64,000 bases of DNA from Pycnococcus provasolii (GCA_938743325.2 OW568871.1:682001-746000), one strand, 5' to 3'. Shown: positions 1 to 11,435, counted from the stretch's first letter. Made by a program: numbers and translations. Notes: generated from the sequence alone by a model not told the origin.

Positions 1-21
1 GCGTCGGCGGCGACGCCAAAC

Positions 22-2115
22 ATGAACTTGAACGCGTACACTAAGGCGCAGCTTGTTCGAGAAACGCTTTTACGCCTCTCCGACGAAGACGTCAAAAGCC
101 AGGCAATGCTCGCGGGAGTCGCGACGCACAGGTCAAGGGAGGCCATCATTGACGCAATCGTTCAGCGCGTTGGAAGCAGCAGCAGCAGCAGCAGCAGTAG
201 TAGCAGCAGCAGCACGGAGTCAGGACGGAGGAACCCAAGACGTAGTCACAGAAGCAGTGGCAAAGGACGGTCTACCAGGCTGACGTCGTCGTATCCACCG
301 TTCGTGAACGCGGAGGGAAATAAGCGAGGAACTCTCGAACAGGCGCGGTGCTACGGCAAGCCGCTCGCCGTTCGTGACCACCCCGCGAATGCACCACCTC
401 GGAAGCTGAAGTGCGGCAAGCGCGGTGCCGGTGACGCGCCTACTATGTCGCTGCTGCTCGTAGACCCGACGAACGCCGACGGCGTCGCGGCCATGGCTGC
501 AGCGCTTAACGCCGATGTCGAGGTTCTCGCTCTATTCAACGTCGTCGACGAACGCGCTGGGGAAAATGCTCACTTCGAAACATTCCGGCGCGCTTTGCCG
601 GAGGAGCAGCACGTTCTCATCTACGCCGCACCTGCGATTGGACTGGCAGGTGCATACAATCGCCTCATGCTCGCGTCGAATGCGCCTTACTGCATTCTTG
701 CTGGCGCTGGCGTGCCAACGGAGCAGGCACGGCCATTCGCAGCCTTCGTGGACGCCGCACGCAGAGCTTTTCAGCGCGTCGATGCAGCCGGCGCACTTTT
801 TGCGCGTGGCATTGGCGGCGCGGTTGTCGTTCGGCGATCTGCCGTGATCGAATCCGGTGGCTTCGCCGGCGACGGATGCGCATTTGATGCGGAGCGCACG
901 TGCGCATTTTCGCTCGAGCGAGGTCTTGCGGACTCCATCCGCTCGCGCGGGTGGATTGTATCGCACGTGCCACACGACGCGCCGCCTGGCCTTGCGCTGC
1001 GCCCATCAGGCGCGTGTCCCAGCGCCGCAGATGCCGCAGACGTGCGCGACGCGAGCCTGCTCGAAGCACTTGAGTCACGTACTCCGCATGCACCAACCTG
1101 TGGCGCGAAGGACAGCGCGTATTTGTCAAGCAAGGTGCTCGAGGCACGACTCGGCGGGCGATGCCAGCCACGCTGGGCGGTGGCGCTTCAGTACTTTCGC
1201 CGCGCCTCTGCGATCCCGGAGCTTGCCGCCCCGCTTGTGGAGCACGATGCGAGCGCTCTCGAGGTGCTCGTGCACAACGACGGCGGTTCTGAGCACGCCG
1301 AGTGGCTCGAGGCTCTAGCGGGCGTGGTGAAGAACGGGGGACGCGTGTGGCACGTTCATAGCATTGACGTGCACGAGATTCGCGGGTACAATCGCCTCGT
1401 GAGATTGTCAGCCGCGACGCTCATTGCACTCGTGCAGGACGACGACGTGCCTCGTGCACTTCACAAGACGCTCGAGGAGGCGTCCACGCTCTTCCGCGTG
1501 CACCCGAGTCTCGCCTTGCTGGGCGGATGGCGCGGTCGCATTGACGTGGACGGCGCACCTTTCAATCGACAGACGAATCAGCTGGACAGCCACAAGTTTG
1601 GTCCTGGTCTGAAGACGATCCCATACTGGGACGATGCTGCTCGCTGCCCGTTTATGTTCGCGGCACGCGTGAACGCCGCGCCGCTCTTCGCGAAGCGGCG
1701 CATCCTGCTGCAGCTTGGCTTGCTTCGCTGGGACTTGTCGTGCCCCGGCAGCGCGGGCATTGGATTCGACTTTGAATACAGTCTTCGTGCTTGGCACCAC
1801 GGCTACCGCGTTGGTCTGTTTTACTCGCGATATCGCCACAACGCTGTGAAAGATGCCCTGCACTCTGGAACTCGTACGAACACGGAAGCTTGGCTTCGGC
1901 GCAAGGAGCAGGAGCGCATGAACAACCGACGACTGTATGAGCTTTATCCAGGCTTTTACCACAAGGAGGCGACGGCGCTCGCGGAGGAGGCGAATAGCAA
2001 GCTGCGGTCTTCGAACTACGATCTGAGCGAGTTTGTGGAAAGCGGAGACTTTGCATCTTGGAAACATAAGCCCAAGACGAGTGGTGGTGCTGGTGTTGAC
2101 TTGAGCGATGTATAA
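22..2115 (+). CDS. Protein with two tandem GT2-like glycosyltransferase (GT-A fold) regions
   Basis: The product is 697 residues from the first ATG, but the frame is open to the window edge, so the true start may lie upstream. Residues 8-50 resemble a short SAP-like helical module, and a serine run follows (about residues 52-65, AGC/AGT codons). Residues 140-320 look like one GT-A region: GLAGAYNRLMLAS and a later GAVVVRRSAVIESGGF match the pattern of family-2 transferases. Residues 395-650 form a second one with VLVHNDGG, HEIRGYNRL and QDDD at 472-475, which is placed like the metal-binding DxD. No signal peptide or membrane segment is visible. The likely role is sugar transfer from a nucleotide sugar; donor and acceptor are unknown. 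The fold is inferred from motifs only. The first copy lacks an obvious DxD and may be inactive. Confidence 0.6.
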   Translation: MNLNAYTKAQLVRETLLRLSDEDVKSQAMLAGVATHRSREAIIDAIVQRVGSSSSSSSSSSSSSTESGRRNPRRSHRSSGKGRSTRLTSSYPPFVNAEGNKRGTLEQARCYGKPLAVRDHPANAPPRKLKCGKRGAGDAPTMSLLLVDPTNADGVAAMAAALNADVEVLALFNVVDERAGENAHFETFRRALPEEQHVLIYAAPAIGLAGAYNRLMLASNAPYCILAGAGVPTEQARPFAAFVDAARRAFQRVDAAGALFARGIGGAVVVRRSAVIESGGFAGDGCAFDAERTCAFSLERGLADSIRSRGWIVSHVPHDAPPGLALRPSGACPSAADAADVRDASLLEALESRTPHAPTCGAKDSAYLSSKVLEARLGGRCQPRWAVALQYFRRASAIPELAAPLVEHDASALEVLVHNDGGSEHAEWLEALAGVVKNGGRVWHVHSIDVHEIRGYNRLVRLSAATLIALVQDDDVPRALHKTLEEASTLFRVHPSLALLGGWRGRIDVDGAPFNRQTNQLDSHKFGPGLKTIPYWDDAARCPFMFAARVNAAPLFAKRRILLQLGLLRWDLSCPGSAGIGFDFEYSLRAWHHGYRVGLFYSRYRHNAVKDALHSGTRTNTEAWLRRKEQERMNNRRLYELYPGFYHKEATALAEEANSKLRSSNYDLSEFVESGDFASWKHKPKTSGGAGVDLSDV

Positions 2116-2521
2116 TAATGAGTAAAGTTAGTACAGTAGGCAAACAATGAAACCATGTGTACAGTACCTTGGACATACCAACTCTTGTCATAGTGTTGAG
2201 AGTCATCGTGTTGATGCACGGTTGGTGGCGCTGGCGACGACATCAACGAAACCAAGTCGCAACCGGAGCCCTCACTACGCTTACGAAAGCGCCCTGATAG
2301 AGTGACACAACCTTCGAAATCACCTGCGCCATGAACAAAAACGCGCAGTGAATGGCACCGGTGAATGGGCTGAATGGTGAAAGTGAGTGGTGTGTATGGA
2401 CGACCGTTGGACAAACTAAAGTGCAATTCCATTACTGAATGAGCAATCACAGTTTTTTTTTTTGGTGTGTGTGCGTCGAAAGAAATGTGTCGTTGTCCGT
2501 ACGGGTACATGCATAGCACGC
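2116..2521. other. Gap between convergent genes
   Basis: This is the shared 3' region of the GT2-like gene and the CBS gene. It holds one copy of the dispersed repeat (2307-2450) followed by a T-run near 2452-2463. I see no gene in it. Confidence 0.6.
2307..2450 (+). repeat. Dispersed 3'-flank repeat, copy A (near full length)
   Basis: It is almost colinear with 50178-50323 and shares its right part with 22349-22432 and, inverted, with 35078-35142. Shared words include CTTCGAAATCACCTGCGCCA at the left and CATTACTGAATGAG near the right end. Left ends vary between copies while the right end is common. No coding capacity is visible. Confidence 0.75.
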
Positions 2522-3358
2522 TTACGCTTCGAAGGTACAGTAGCCCTGCAGCGACTCGAGCGTCGATCGCAGAATATCGCCGCGGGACAGTATGCCGCAC
2601 AGCTTACCGTCGTCATCAACGACGGCAAGGCGGTGCTGCTTGTTGGCCAGAAGCACGCTCGCGGCATCCTCGAGGCTTGCGTCCTGTGAGATGGTGGTGC
2701 ACTCGTGCATGACGTCGCCTACGGATTCGCCTCGCACTCGCGCCTGCGCGTTTCGCAGTTCGTTGAAGCTGTTCCACATGAGTTCCTTTTTGCCGCCATA
2801 CTCGTCGCACCTTCCTATGGGCGGGAAGAGTCCCTCGGACGTGTCTATGTGTCCCGGCGTGCTTTCGAGGAGGAGGAGGTCGTATCCTGAGATGACACCG
2901 ACGACGTGTCCCGACTCGTCAGCGACGGGAAGTCCTGAGATGCGTTTTTCGACGAGCACTTTCATGGCGTCAAGCACGGACGCGTCGGGTGAGATGGAGA
3001 GCGCAGGTTTTGTGCATACGTCCTTGACTTGCATTTGCTTCCACAGTTCCGGATCGGACATGAAACCCGCTTGTGAAGCCGAAGCCGCTTGTGAAGCCGA
3101 TGTTACCGAGGATGAAGATGTCTGATCCGAAGATGCGATTGCCTGAGAAGAAGTCTGATCCTCTTTGATCGCCCGAAGACACACAAGAGAGGTAGCAGAG
3201 GAGGAAGACGAACGATTATAAGAGAGGATCCTACTAGAGGGGGTGGCAGAGAAAGGAAAAGAGCAAAGATGAGGTTTTCTAAGAGCACCAGCACCAGCAC
3301 AAGCACCAGCACAAGAGGGCATGGATGAAGATGAGTGGACACAAGCCAGGGGAGCCAT
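2522..3358 (-). CDS. Plastid-targeted CBS-pair protein (CBSX1/2-like)
   Basis: The product is 278 residues. The first 65 or so are rich in Ser, Ala and Arg with almost no acidic residues, as in a chloroplast transit peptide. Two CBS repeats follow: about 111-165 (VKDVCTKPALSISPDASVLD, then VVGVISGYDLL) and about 217-275 (VGDVMHE, then LCGILSRGDILRS). The 50-residue linker with GYDLLLLESTPGH and PPIGRCDEYGGKK resembles plant CBSX1/CBSX2, single-pair proteins that bind adenosine nucleotides and modulate plastid thioredoxins. Length fits that family (about 235 residues plus leader). The gene is divergent from the next gene at 3808. CAG/CCA-type trinucleotide repeats encode part of the leader. 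Family assignment is firm; the thioredoxin link is taken from known CBSX proteins. Confidence 0.85.
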   Translation of the reverse strand: MAPLACVHSSSSMPSCAGACAGAGALRKPHLCSFPFSATPSSRILSYNRSSSSSATSLVCLRAIKEDQTSSQAIASSDQTSSSSVTSASQAASASQAGFMSDPELWKQMQVKDVCTKPALSISPDASVLDAMKVLVEKRISGLPVADESGHVVGVISGYDLLLLESTPGHIDTSEGLFPPIGRCDEYGGKKELMWNSFNELRNAQARVRGESVGDVMHECTTISQDASLEDAASVLLANKQHRLAVVDDDGKLCGILSRGDILRSTLESLQGYCTFEA

Positions 3359-3614
3359 ACTTTAGACAAGGTCCTAGGAGGGAATGAAGCAGGACTATGA
3401 CAATAAAAGTAAGGCGCCGCGTGCTCGAAAAGGGCTGCCGGGGAGACAAAACAAAAAGAAGAGAAGGTTTCCCAAGAAGGTGACGTTTGCGGGTCCGCCC
3501 CAGCAAGTCCGAATCACCTCCTTTCCGAGCAGACATGTGGCTGGGAGGGAGGGAGCACGTGCAGGTTCTTCAACTTCGGTCTGGCGGCTGGCCGTCCTTT
3601 CCTACTTGGGGATG

Positions 3615-3710
3615 CTCGGGGTTTGAATGTTCTGGTTTGATGTTCGGGGTTTGAGTTGTTCGGGGTTTGAGTTGTTCTGTTCGGGGTTTGAGTTGTTCGG
3701 GGTTTCTTGT
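3615..3710. repeat. Short tandem repeat, 16-base unit
   Basis: Units close to TTCGGGGTTTGAGTTG are repeated about four to five times with small variations between the divergent CBS gene and the gene at 3808. It lies in the probable 5' region of the latter. Confidence 0.7.
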
Positions 3711-3807
3711 GCGAATGGGGGAAGAAGGTTCGATTCCTAAGGTTATCTTCATGGTGGAGAATTTCGTCATTTATTATTATTCCAAAACCTTTGAATCTTT
3801 CTTTTAT

Positions 3808-4374
3808 ATGTCGTCGACGGCGGAAGATCCTACCAGTAGTACGCATCAGCAGCAGCAAGAGCAGGCTTTGGAGTCTCATCTGCGTGCCCTGCACAGCGGT
3901 CTCCTCGCTGAAAGTCTACCTGCCGTGCCGCGTGACCACGCGTCGCGATTCAGGAAAAACGGCGATTTGGGACAGGACGTTGGTTCTGGAGCGTCGAAGA
4001 AAGTTTTACGCGAAGATGACCCCATCTCTGGACAAGGAAAACTTACCATACAAGGACCGCTAGCTGCGCCAATCAATCACAACACAAAGCACGACGCAGA
4101 CGCTGAGCAACCAGCCTCACCCTCCTCACCAAACGCACGCGGCAACCACGTGCCGTCGTCCGTCATAGGCAGCGCCGTGCAAGGAATAGAAAGCGCTGAC
4201 GCGAAAGACGACTGGCACGTCGCAGACGAAAAGGCGAAGCAGTTCTGGGAGGGAGAGGATGCACTGCAGCACCGCATGTTTCTCACCGACGAGCAGAGAG
4301 ACAAGGAGGACGAGGACATTGACGCCTTGTTGGACGACTTTCGCGACAAGCAAACACCAAAAAGGAAAAAATAA
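3808..4374 (+). CDS. Small acidic protein of unknown function
   Basis: The product is 188 residues from the ATG at 3808. In-frame ATGs also exist at 3715 and 3751, but the segment before 3808 is AT-rich and codes an odd Phe/Tyr-rich string, so I treat it as leader. The protein is hydrophilic: a Gln-rich start, a middle with LREDDPISGQGKLTIQGPL, and a C-terminal acidic helix-like stretch (EQRDKEDEDIDALLDDFRD) ending KRKK, which could serve as a basic nuclear signal. No signal peptide or membrane segment is seen. I do not recognise a family. It is supported as a gene by high GC, coding-like composition and a stop followed by AT-rich sequence. Confidence 0.55.
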   Translation: MSSTAEDPTSSTHQQQQEQALESHLRALHSGLLAESLPAVPRDHASRFRKNGDLGQDVGSGASKKVLREDDPISGQGKLTIQGPLAAPINHNTKHDADAEQPASPSSPNARGNHVPSSVIGSAVQGIESADAKDDWHVADEKAKQFWEGEDALQHRMFLTDEQRDKEDEDIDALLDDFRDKQTPKRKK

Positions 4375-4510
4375 CTCGTACGTGTATTATTGTAGCCTTT
4401 AAAAACGTGTACTTTACAGCCTTACTATTTTTATCAAAAAATGTCGTCCTTGAGCCCATTATTCACACAGAGTGCAAGTCCGACATCCGGACGCCAAAAT
4501 GGGAGGGGTG

Positions 4511-4534
4511 ACCTAACCCTAACCCTAATCCTAA
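4511..4534. repeat. Telomere-like tract (CCTAAC repeats)
   Basis: About four units of CCTAAC/CCCTAA lie in an intergenic region about 1 kb upstream of the SFI1-like gene. Confidence 0.7.
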
Positions 4535-5239
4535 CTCCGCCTCCCACAGTGGCGAGAAAATACCAGCCGAGGCAGGTACATAGCCGAGGCGCCACCACCT
4601 CTGGAGAAGCAGGAGGCGGACGAGGCGCGAAATCCTGGAAACGAACTTATCGTACCCGGTAGGAAGGTGAGCGAGCGATGAATATGCCTTTTATTCTTAC
4701 AGTAAGTCGAGGCCAGCGTGCGATCGAATGGCGATCGATCCCTCGCAAGTCGCAACTCCCTCCAGGCAGCCACTCCAGCCAGGAGGGACTCGATGGGAAG
4801 GGAACTCGACGCGATCCTTGAGCTCGATGCGTGCGTGCGTGCGTGCGACGATAAAGTGTGCGTGCGACGATAAATAAAGATAACAGTAGTACTAATAAGA
4901 CGGAAAGACGCATGCATGGATGGTCAGAGATACCACGACGATACACGCTGTCGATTTGTCGAAGAGGTCTGTCTAAAGGTTTATCTAGAGTGGTATCGCG
5001 TGCGAACAGAGACGAACAGAGAAGGCACTCACAAGGCTCACCACTTGAAGAGTTCAAGGACAACGGGTGGGATCCCGACGATTCCATCACTCCCCTCATC
5101 GTCGTGTACAGTCCGACTCGAAACAGCGAGGGACACAGAGTGTACATAGTCTACCGGTAGTGTGTGTTTCGGAACGACGCCATCAAAGCTGTTCATCAAA
5201 GGGGGCCCACCCATCACTCGCGGTAAGGTGATTGGCCGC

Positions 5240-5270
5240 CCTTAACTAAGCTTAAGCCCTTAAGGCCTTT
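5240..5270. promoter_or_regulatory. CTTAAG-rich cluster upstream of the SFI1-like gene
   Basis: TTAAC, AAGCTTAAG and CCCTTAAGG lie within 31 bases, about 240 bases before the start codon. Similar clusters precede several other genes in the window. The regulatory role is inferred from position only. Confidence 0.35.
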
Positions 5271-5511
5271 TTCGTTCCTGGTTCTTTCTTTGTTTTGTTT
5301 TGTCTTGTCTGGCAGGCTCACTCACTTCATTCTCTGCAAGGCCTTGCAGACTGTACTCCGAGTGAGTGCAAGACTCTGGCCTCTCGTCCTATACACCTCA
5401 TCTCTGCTCTCAACCGAAAGAATTGAACACTCCCTGAAAGCAAAGCAACCAGACGTTTCTTGCTTGCAAGTGGGTGGGTCCCATCAGATAGACGACCTCT
5501 AGATAACACAA

Positions 5512-5628
5512 ATGGAGCCGTACACGCCTCGGGTGGGTTCCAGGGCAGCCACCGCGTCGTCGTTCGCGTCCGCGGCACTCGGAACCACCTCGGCCGTGCC
5601 GCGCTCGGCGTACCGCACAGGTCTGGCG

Positions 5629-5659
<31 letters not shown>

Positions 5660-8600
5660 ACGAAGGAAGAGGCGGCGGCAGCAGGAACGCGCACGCACTG
5701 TCCACAGGCGACGTCGTGTCGTTCACCACGCTCGACGGACAGCCGTACGTCGCCGTCGAAGAGCCGAGCGACGACGCGCCGGGGGACAGCAGATTTGTGC
5801 TGCGCGCCTTGGGCGGCCTCACGCCGCAGAGACGGGCCGAGGCTCTTAGCGCGCGAGCGAGCCACCTCGAGGTGTTCAGGCAGGGCAAGTGGATCGGATT
5901 CCGGTGCGCAGCTGCGGGTGACAAGTACCTGCAGGCAACGCGACGCTCACACAACAGGCTGTGCTTCCAGAACGTCAACTTTGGCATCTGGGAGCACTTT
6001 GAAATTGCAAGCGACGAACCGACGAAGAGGTGGACCAAGTCAGTACTCAGCTTCCGCAGCCGACGCTTGCCTCAGTACGTGCTTCGCGTCGAGGTGGTCA
6101 GGTCCGGCATTCAGGTCGTGGACGTCGCGTCTTTCACGCCCGTGAGCCTGCCAAGGCCGCAGCGCGAGGACAGGGAAGGTGTTGTGCTCAGCAGCGTGAG
6201 CGGCGTCGTCATGAAGGAGTGGCACGCCTTCGTCTCCAAGGAGGTGGCAGCAAGGCAGCACGTGGAAGGCAAGATGGCAAGGTTGCAGGAGGAGGCGTCC
6301 GCGCTTCGTCAGGAGCTTCTCGCGGCGGTGGGTGCGCTGCGAGCCGAGGCGAGAGGCGAGCTGGAGAGGTGCATGGACGCCGTTGGCACGCACGAAAAAC
6401 GAACGAGGGAAATGTCAGGTGAGGCGGCGCGCCTTCAGGCGGAGGCGGAGGCGCGCATGCGATGGGGTGTCGGTGTGCTGCACCGGAACAAGTTCCGCCG
6501 AATCCTCAAAGCTACACTGCTGCACTGGTACCACGCCGCGTGCTACAATGCACGCGAGGAGCGTGCAGCGCGCGCTCGCGAGCGACGTTGCCGGCGAAAG
6601 ATTCGCGAAATTCGCTTGCGCTCATACTGCCGAGCGTGGCGCTCCGTCGAGGAGAACGTTCGCACGATGAGATCTCGACTCGTGCAGTGTCAACGTCGCG
6701 TCGAACGCGTGCGTACCGCAACGCGCTTTCGGAAGTGGCGTGAAATGATTGGCGGCATTTCGTCAGATCGCGCCATGGGCGCACTGCGTGCGCAATTTCG
6801 CAATCGTGTCGCAAACCAGGTGGTCCGACGGCTCATGTACCGCAGAATTAGCGTGTGTTTTGACAAGTGGCGTGGCATTTGGCAGGAAAAAATGAGGCGG
6901 CGCATGAAGGTTCGCAAGTGCCTCATCAGGATCACCCAAAGTCAGGCGAATCGCGCCCTGAATGCGTGGCGCTTTTACGTTGCAGAGCGAAGTAGGCGCA
7001 GCGGGCTCGCGAGTCGCGCGCAGATCGTAAGCGAGGTGAGGAGGATGCACTACTCGTTCAAGGGCTGGGTCGACTACGTCGAGCACCTCGCACAGATGCA
7101 CCAGTACCAGGTTGCGGTGATCGTGCGATTGCGCCAGCTTGCAATGCAGCGGGTGGTAAGGGCGTGGATGAACATTGTGCGCGTTCGAAAGGAGAAGCTG
7201 AAAATCCTGGGGAGGGCGGTGAGACGCATGCTGCTGCGCCCGTACGGGCGCCTTCTGCGCCGATGGCTGTCGGTTGTGGTGGAACGCGAGCGCAAGCGTC
7301 ACGTGCTTCGGCTTGCGATCATTCGTATTGCGAAGCATCACGCGATGTCGGCATTACGCCGTTGGCGAGAGGTGGTGCGATTGCGCGCCGAGAGCAGAGA
7401 CATGAGTCGTGTGAGGGTCATACGAATTATGACAAATCGCATGGGAATGGCGTGGAACAAGTGGCTTCTCATTTATCGGGAGGCGCACAACGCACGCGCG
7501 ACGCTCCACAAGGCGCTGACGTGTATGATCAAGAGCACCGTGGCAAAGGCATTTCGCAGATGGTCTCACTTTGGCATGGAACGCTTGAATAATATTCGGT
7601 CAATCCTGGCGAGAATGCAGAACATACAACTTCACCGTGCATTCGAGTCGATTCGCGCAAATCGGCACCAATGCCGACGTGCGCGCGCCAATAGTCGTCG
7701 TTTGAAAGCAAAGGTTCGGGTGATTCAGCTGCGCTCTACGATGCAGATCTGGAGGAGGTGGAACGCGATTATCCAAAAGACGTACCAAAGTGCATATCGT
7801 GTCGTACGAGCAATCCAGCGGAGGACGCTGTACAGGTCCTACAACGCTTGGGTCTCTCTGCACCGCGAGAATATTCGTCGAAGGGCAAAAGTGCGCAAAA
7901 GCTTGAATCGTCTTAAAAACATTACCCTCTTTCGCGCGTACAATTCGTGGCAATTTGTGACGGAGGAGGAAAATCGTCGGCGAGCTGTGCAGCTACGCAC
8001 CATCCAACGTATGCGGCACCTTCAGCTGCACCACGCCTTCAATGGCTATCGTGCAACGGTGCTAAAGCTTGCAATCGACCGACGCGTTGTAAGCAGCACG
8101 ATTATGCGAATGCTCCATCGAACGCTGCATTTGGCATTCCACGCGTGGAAATTCAAGTACTTGGCCATGTGCAAGGAAGGGCGCGACCTCTGGTCGCTCA
8201 CGACGTTCCGCATGCACAGGCTCCTAAAGGGACTGTGTTTCAAAGGTTGGCTAGGCGTTCGACGATATTACGTCCGTTCGCGAGTGGCTGTTCGTCGTTA
8301 CAAATTGAGAAAGGAATTAAGGACAAAATCTATGGTGCTACTCCACTGGGAAATGCAGTTGGCGTATCGCAAGCACCTCGACCACGCATTTCTCATCGTG
8401 GCTGATCGGCACCGCCGCCACGCGATTCGAAATGCCTTCCAGGTTATCAAGTACGCTGCCATGTTCGGCTCTAGGCAGAAAAAGGGTACACTTCGTCTGC
8501 ACAATCTCGGGCAAAAGCTGTATCGAAGGCACTGCCATCTGAGGAAGTATCACACGTTCAAGCGCTGGTGCATGGTGCACGTACGAAAGAAGAACGGGCG

Positions 8601-10815
8601 CATTATGATGCGGATGATGCATCGGCGCAGAAAGTTCCGCATGGGAATCCGCGTTCTGCGCGCTTGGCGGCACCAGGTATTGGTCGTAGTCAGAAGTGCA
8701 TCACGCCTTGTCGTACGGCAGGCGCGACGGGCGATGAATTTCCACCGCGCCAACAAAGTATTCAAATACTGGCGCGACGAAGCGATGAGATTCATACGTA
8801 GCCGTGGCCTTCTCAGGAAGGCTGCCAGCCGCCTTATGCGTAGCGCTTTCTACCGCTGCCTCGTGCGGTGGCGCGAAATCGTCGCTGAGCGAAAACGCAA
8901 GATGGCGAAGATGCACAATTTCCTACGCAAATGGCAGAATGCGCGACTTGCACAGTACTTTGCGTGCTGGCTGGAAAAGCTCGAGCAGAGGCGGGAACGC
9001 ATTGACCGCGTGCGTCGTGCGCTGGGCAAGATGCGGCGGAGCCTAGAGGCGAGGAGTTTTGAGACGTGGCGCAGCATCACCTTCCGCCTCGACTGGCAAC
9101 GCAATGTTGCACGCGGAATCCTGAACAGGGTTATGAGGAATCACCTGTCGAGGGCAATGAATGCGTGGCTCGCTGCCATCGAAGCGATTGAGGCGTGGCG
9201 TCTTCGCATCAGCGCCGTTCTGCTGCACATGAAAGCTAGTGGGATGGCACGCACGTTTAACACTTGGCGAAATGTGGAGATGGTCCACTCGAGGTATCGT
9301 GGTATCATTTTTCGTGCCCAGAACATGCGCATACTCAAGGCATTCATAACATGGAAAGAGAAGGCCAGCCTGTTGGCGCACGATCGACTGCTGATGCTGC
9401 GCAGCGTGCACTTCTTCACAGGATACTCGGTGGCAATGGCATTCAACGCATGGCGCAACGAATATCGCTCGTACATGGACGAACGGGCTCGTTTGCATGT
9501 GCTGTACGTGCGCACACTGGCTCGCTTCACTAAGCTCGAATTGGTCAGTGCATTTGCGAGTTGGTACGATCGCGTGGCTACCTTGCAAACAAAGCGCGCG
9601 AGCCTGAAGCGCTCCATGATGCACATAGTGATGAGATCGCAGAGCCGTGCGTACGCGTGCTGGCACGAATTGTGGTTCGATGCACGCCGACGTCGTCATC
9701 TCGTGACGAGGTCTCTTTCCAGATTCAAGCACAGGCACGTGTCAGCCGCATGGATGAGCTGGCAAGAGGCGGTGGGGGCGGCGAGACGCCGGCTTGATAC
9801 GCTTGACAAGTGCGTGAGGCGCATGGGCCTCGTGCGTGTCTTGCATGCATACCAAGGCTGGCGCGAGCGGGTGTTGGAGCGTCTGCAAGCCGTCGCTAAG
9901 CGCCGCGCGGTTGTCTACCGCATCTTGAATCGTCGCCTTGCGCGCGCGTTCGAGAGCTGGATGGAAAATCTGAGACGCACTCGCGAGAGGCGCGCAGTTC
10001 TGTACAGGGCGACGATGCGCATCTCGCGCATCGGCGTGGCGCGTTCCTTCACGACTTGGAAGGAAGCGCTAGCGGATCTGAAGGACCGCCGCTCGTTCCT
10101 GCGCACGCAGCTGCTGCGCGTGATGAAGTCGAAACAGTACATGTGCATGATTCGCTGGCGCGGCTGGATCGTGGACTCGAAGCGTCTTCGTGGCGTGGCC
10201 AGCCGCGTCGTTCGTCGCATGGCCAACTTCGCGCTCGGGCGCGCGTTCGACGTGCTACGCGCGTTCGCGTCGGGCAAGCGGCGTGCGCGCTCGCTGGCCC
10301 TTCGTGCGGTGATGCGCATGAAGCTTCGCGTCGTGTCGATCGCATTCGACACGTGGCGTAAGGCGCGCGCGTTGTCGCGCTCCAATCGTACGGCTGTGAT
10401 GCGAGCTTGGCGCCGCCGCGACCGCTCAGCGAGCGAGCTCTGCTTCGGCGAGTGGAAGGAGCTGCTTATGTTCCGCATTCGGCGAAAGGAGACGGTTCGT
10501 CACGCATGCCTGAGGAAGAAGTATGGCATGCGATTCTTCATGCGATGGTACTGGGACAACTTGGATGAAGATGTGCAAGTTGCGCTCCGAGAGATTTTGG
10601 CGGGCAGCAAGAACCAAAGAGCTGAAGTGCCCGTAACTTTGCGTCCCGGCCAGATTCATAGGCGAGGAGGAGGAGGACGACGACGGGGAGGAGGTGGTGG
10701 TGGTTTCGACTTCTTCACGCCAGATGGCGGCGGCGGCGGCGGCGGCGGCGGCCGTGTCGACGTTTTCATGACGCCAGGACACGAGCTTGTGCAAGAGGGT
10801 GCGGTGGCGTACTGA
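5512..10815 (+). CDS. SFI1-type centrin-binding repeat protein with an N-terminal beta-trefoil-like domain
   Basis: The product is 1767 residues. Residues about 60-205 look like a fascin/beta-trefoil-type module (GKWIGFRCAAAGDKYLQATR, then FQNVNFGIWEHFEI). Residues 210-320 form a charged helical stretch. From about 325 to 1690 the sequence is an array of roughly 33-residue helical repeats with a conserved R..AF..W core (for example ARAFESWMENLRRTRERRAV), about 40 in number. This is the pattern of SFI1 proteins, long helices that bind centrins along centrosome, basal-body or spindle-pole structures. The C-terminus is Gly-rich (glycine runs near 1720-1750). An Asp run is coded by GAC repeats at 5635-5662. 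No introns are needed. Repeat type is confident; cellular site is inferred from the family. Confidence 0.85.
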
Positions 10816-10831
10816 AGAAGCTCACTTGCTG

Positions 10832-10836
10832 TGTAA
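10832..10836 (+). terminator. TGTAA polyadenylation signal of the SFI1-like gene
   Basis: TGTAA lies 17 bases after the stop codon. TGTAA is the usual polyadenylation signal of green algae. Confidence 0.5.
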
Positions 10837-11435
10837 AATATGGACTTGAGAAAGACACATTCAATTTTTTTTAAAAAATACGAACCAACCACGCCGCCAC
10901 ATTGACTGAAGCAGACTTTGTCCAGTCACACTGCCCGTTCGAACAAACACGGGTCCCGCCCGGGATTTCCTTCGGACTTTCCTTCGGTGGGACGCATCGG
11001 TTTTCGGGTTTTAGAGGGCAGGAACCTTCGAGTATTTGGGGAGTCACGTGATACAACTTCCAAGCGTTGCAGGTCGGAAGGGAGATAACGTGACCTGGTA
11101 ACGTGATACCTGGCAGCGCAACTTGCACCCCTCAGCCACCCCTCAGCCACCCCTCAGCCGCCTTACGTGTTGGTGTTGTCACCGCCGCGTCGGACATCGG
11201 AGCCTTCTCTCGAGAGGGAGAGGGAATCCATCGCGAGAAGCCTAGAGGGAACCGCCGGATCCGCTCGCCCCGCCCTGAGGCTCAAGCGGCACCTCCCCCT
11301 GAGGCATTCGGCAACGTCCTTCTTTCTACGCGCTTCTGCTTCTCTATTTGGCTAGTTGTGTGAGTCAGTTTATGCACTTCTGAGTGCTGGCGTTTATTGT
11401 TTTTCGTTTTTTTGGAGAGCCTTTTTTCTAAATTA

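Larger units (their letters stand above)
4375..5511. other. Intergenic, no gene recognised
   Basis: It holds a telomere-like tract (4511-4534), a TGCGTGCGACGATAAA-type duplication near 4825-4880 and a CTTAAG-rich cluster (5240-5270). Short open frames between 4647 and 5160 on both strands show no recognisable domain. Confidence 0.5.

Noticed and set aside
4647-5160. Overlapping open frames of 77-166 residues on both strands between the small acidic gene and the SFI1-like gene
   Set aside because: Low complexity, no domain, mixed codon use and no conserved start; they look like chance frames.
9043-9738. Long antisense frame inside the SFI1-like gene
   Set aside because: It is a shadow of the repeat-coding strand produced by strong codon bias; the sense product carries the repeats.
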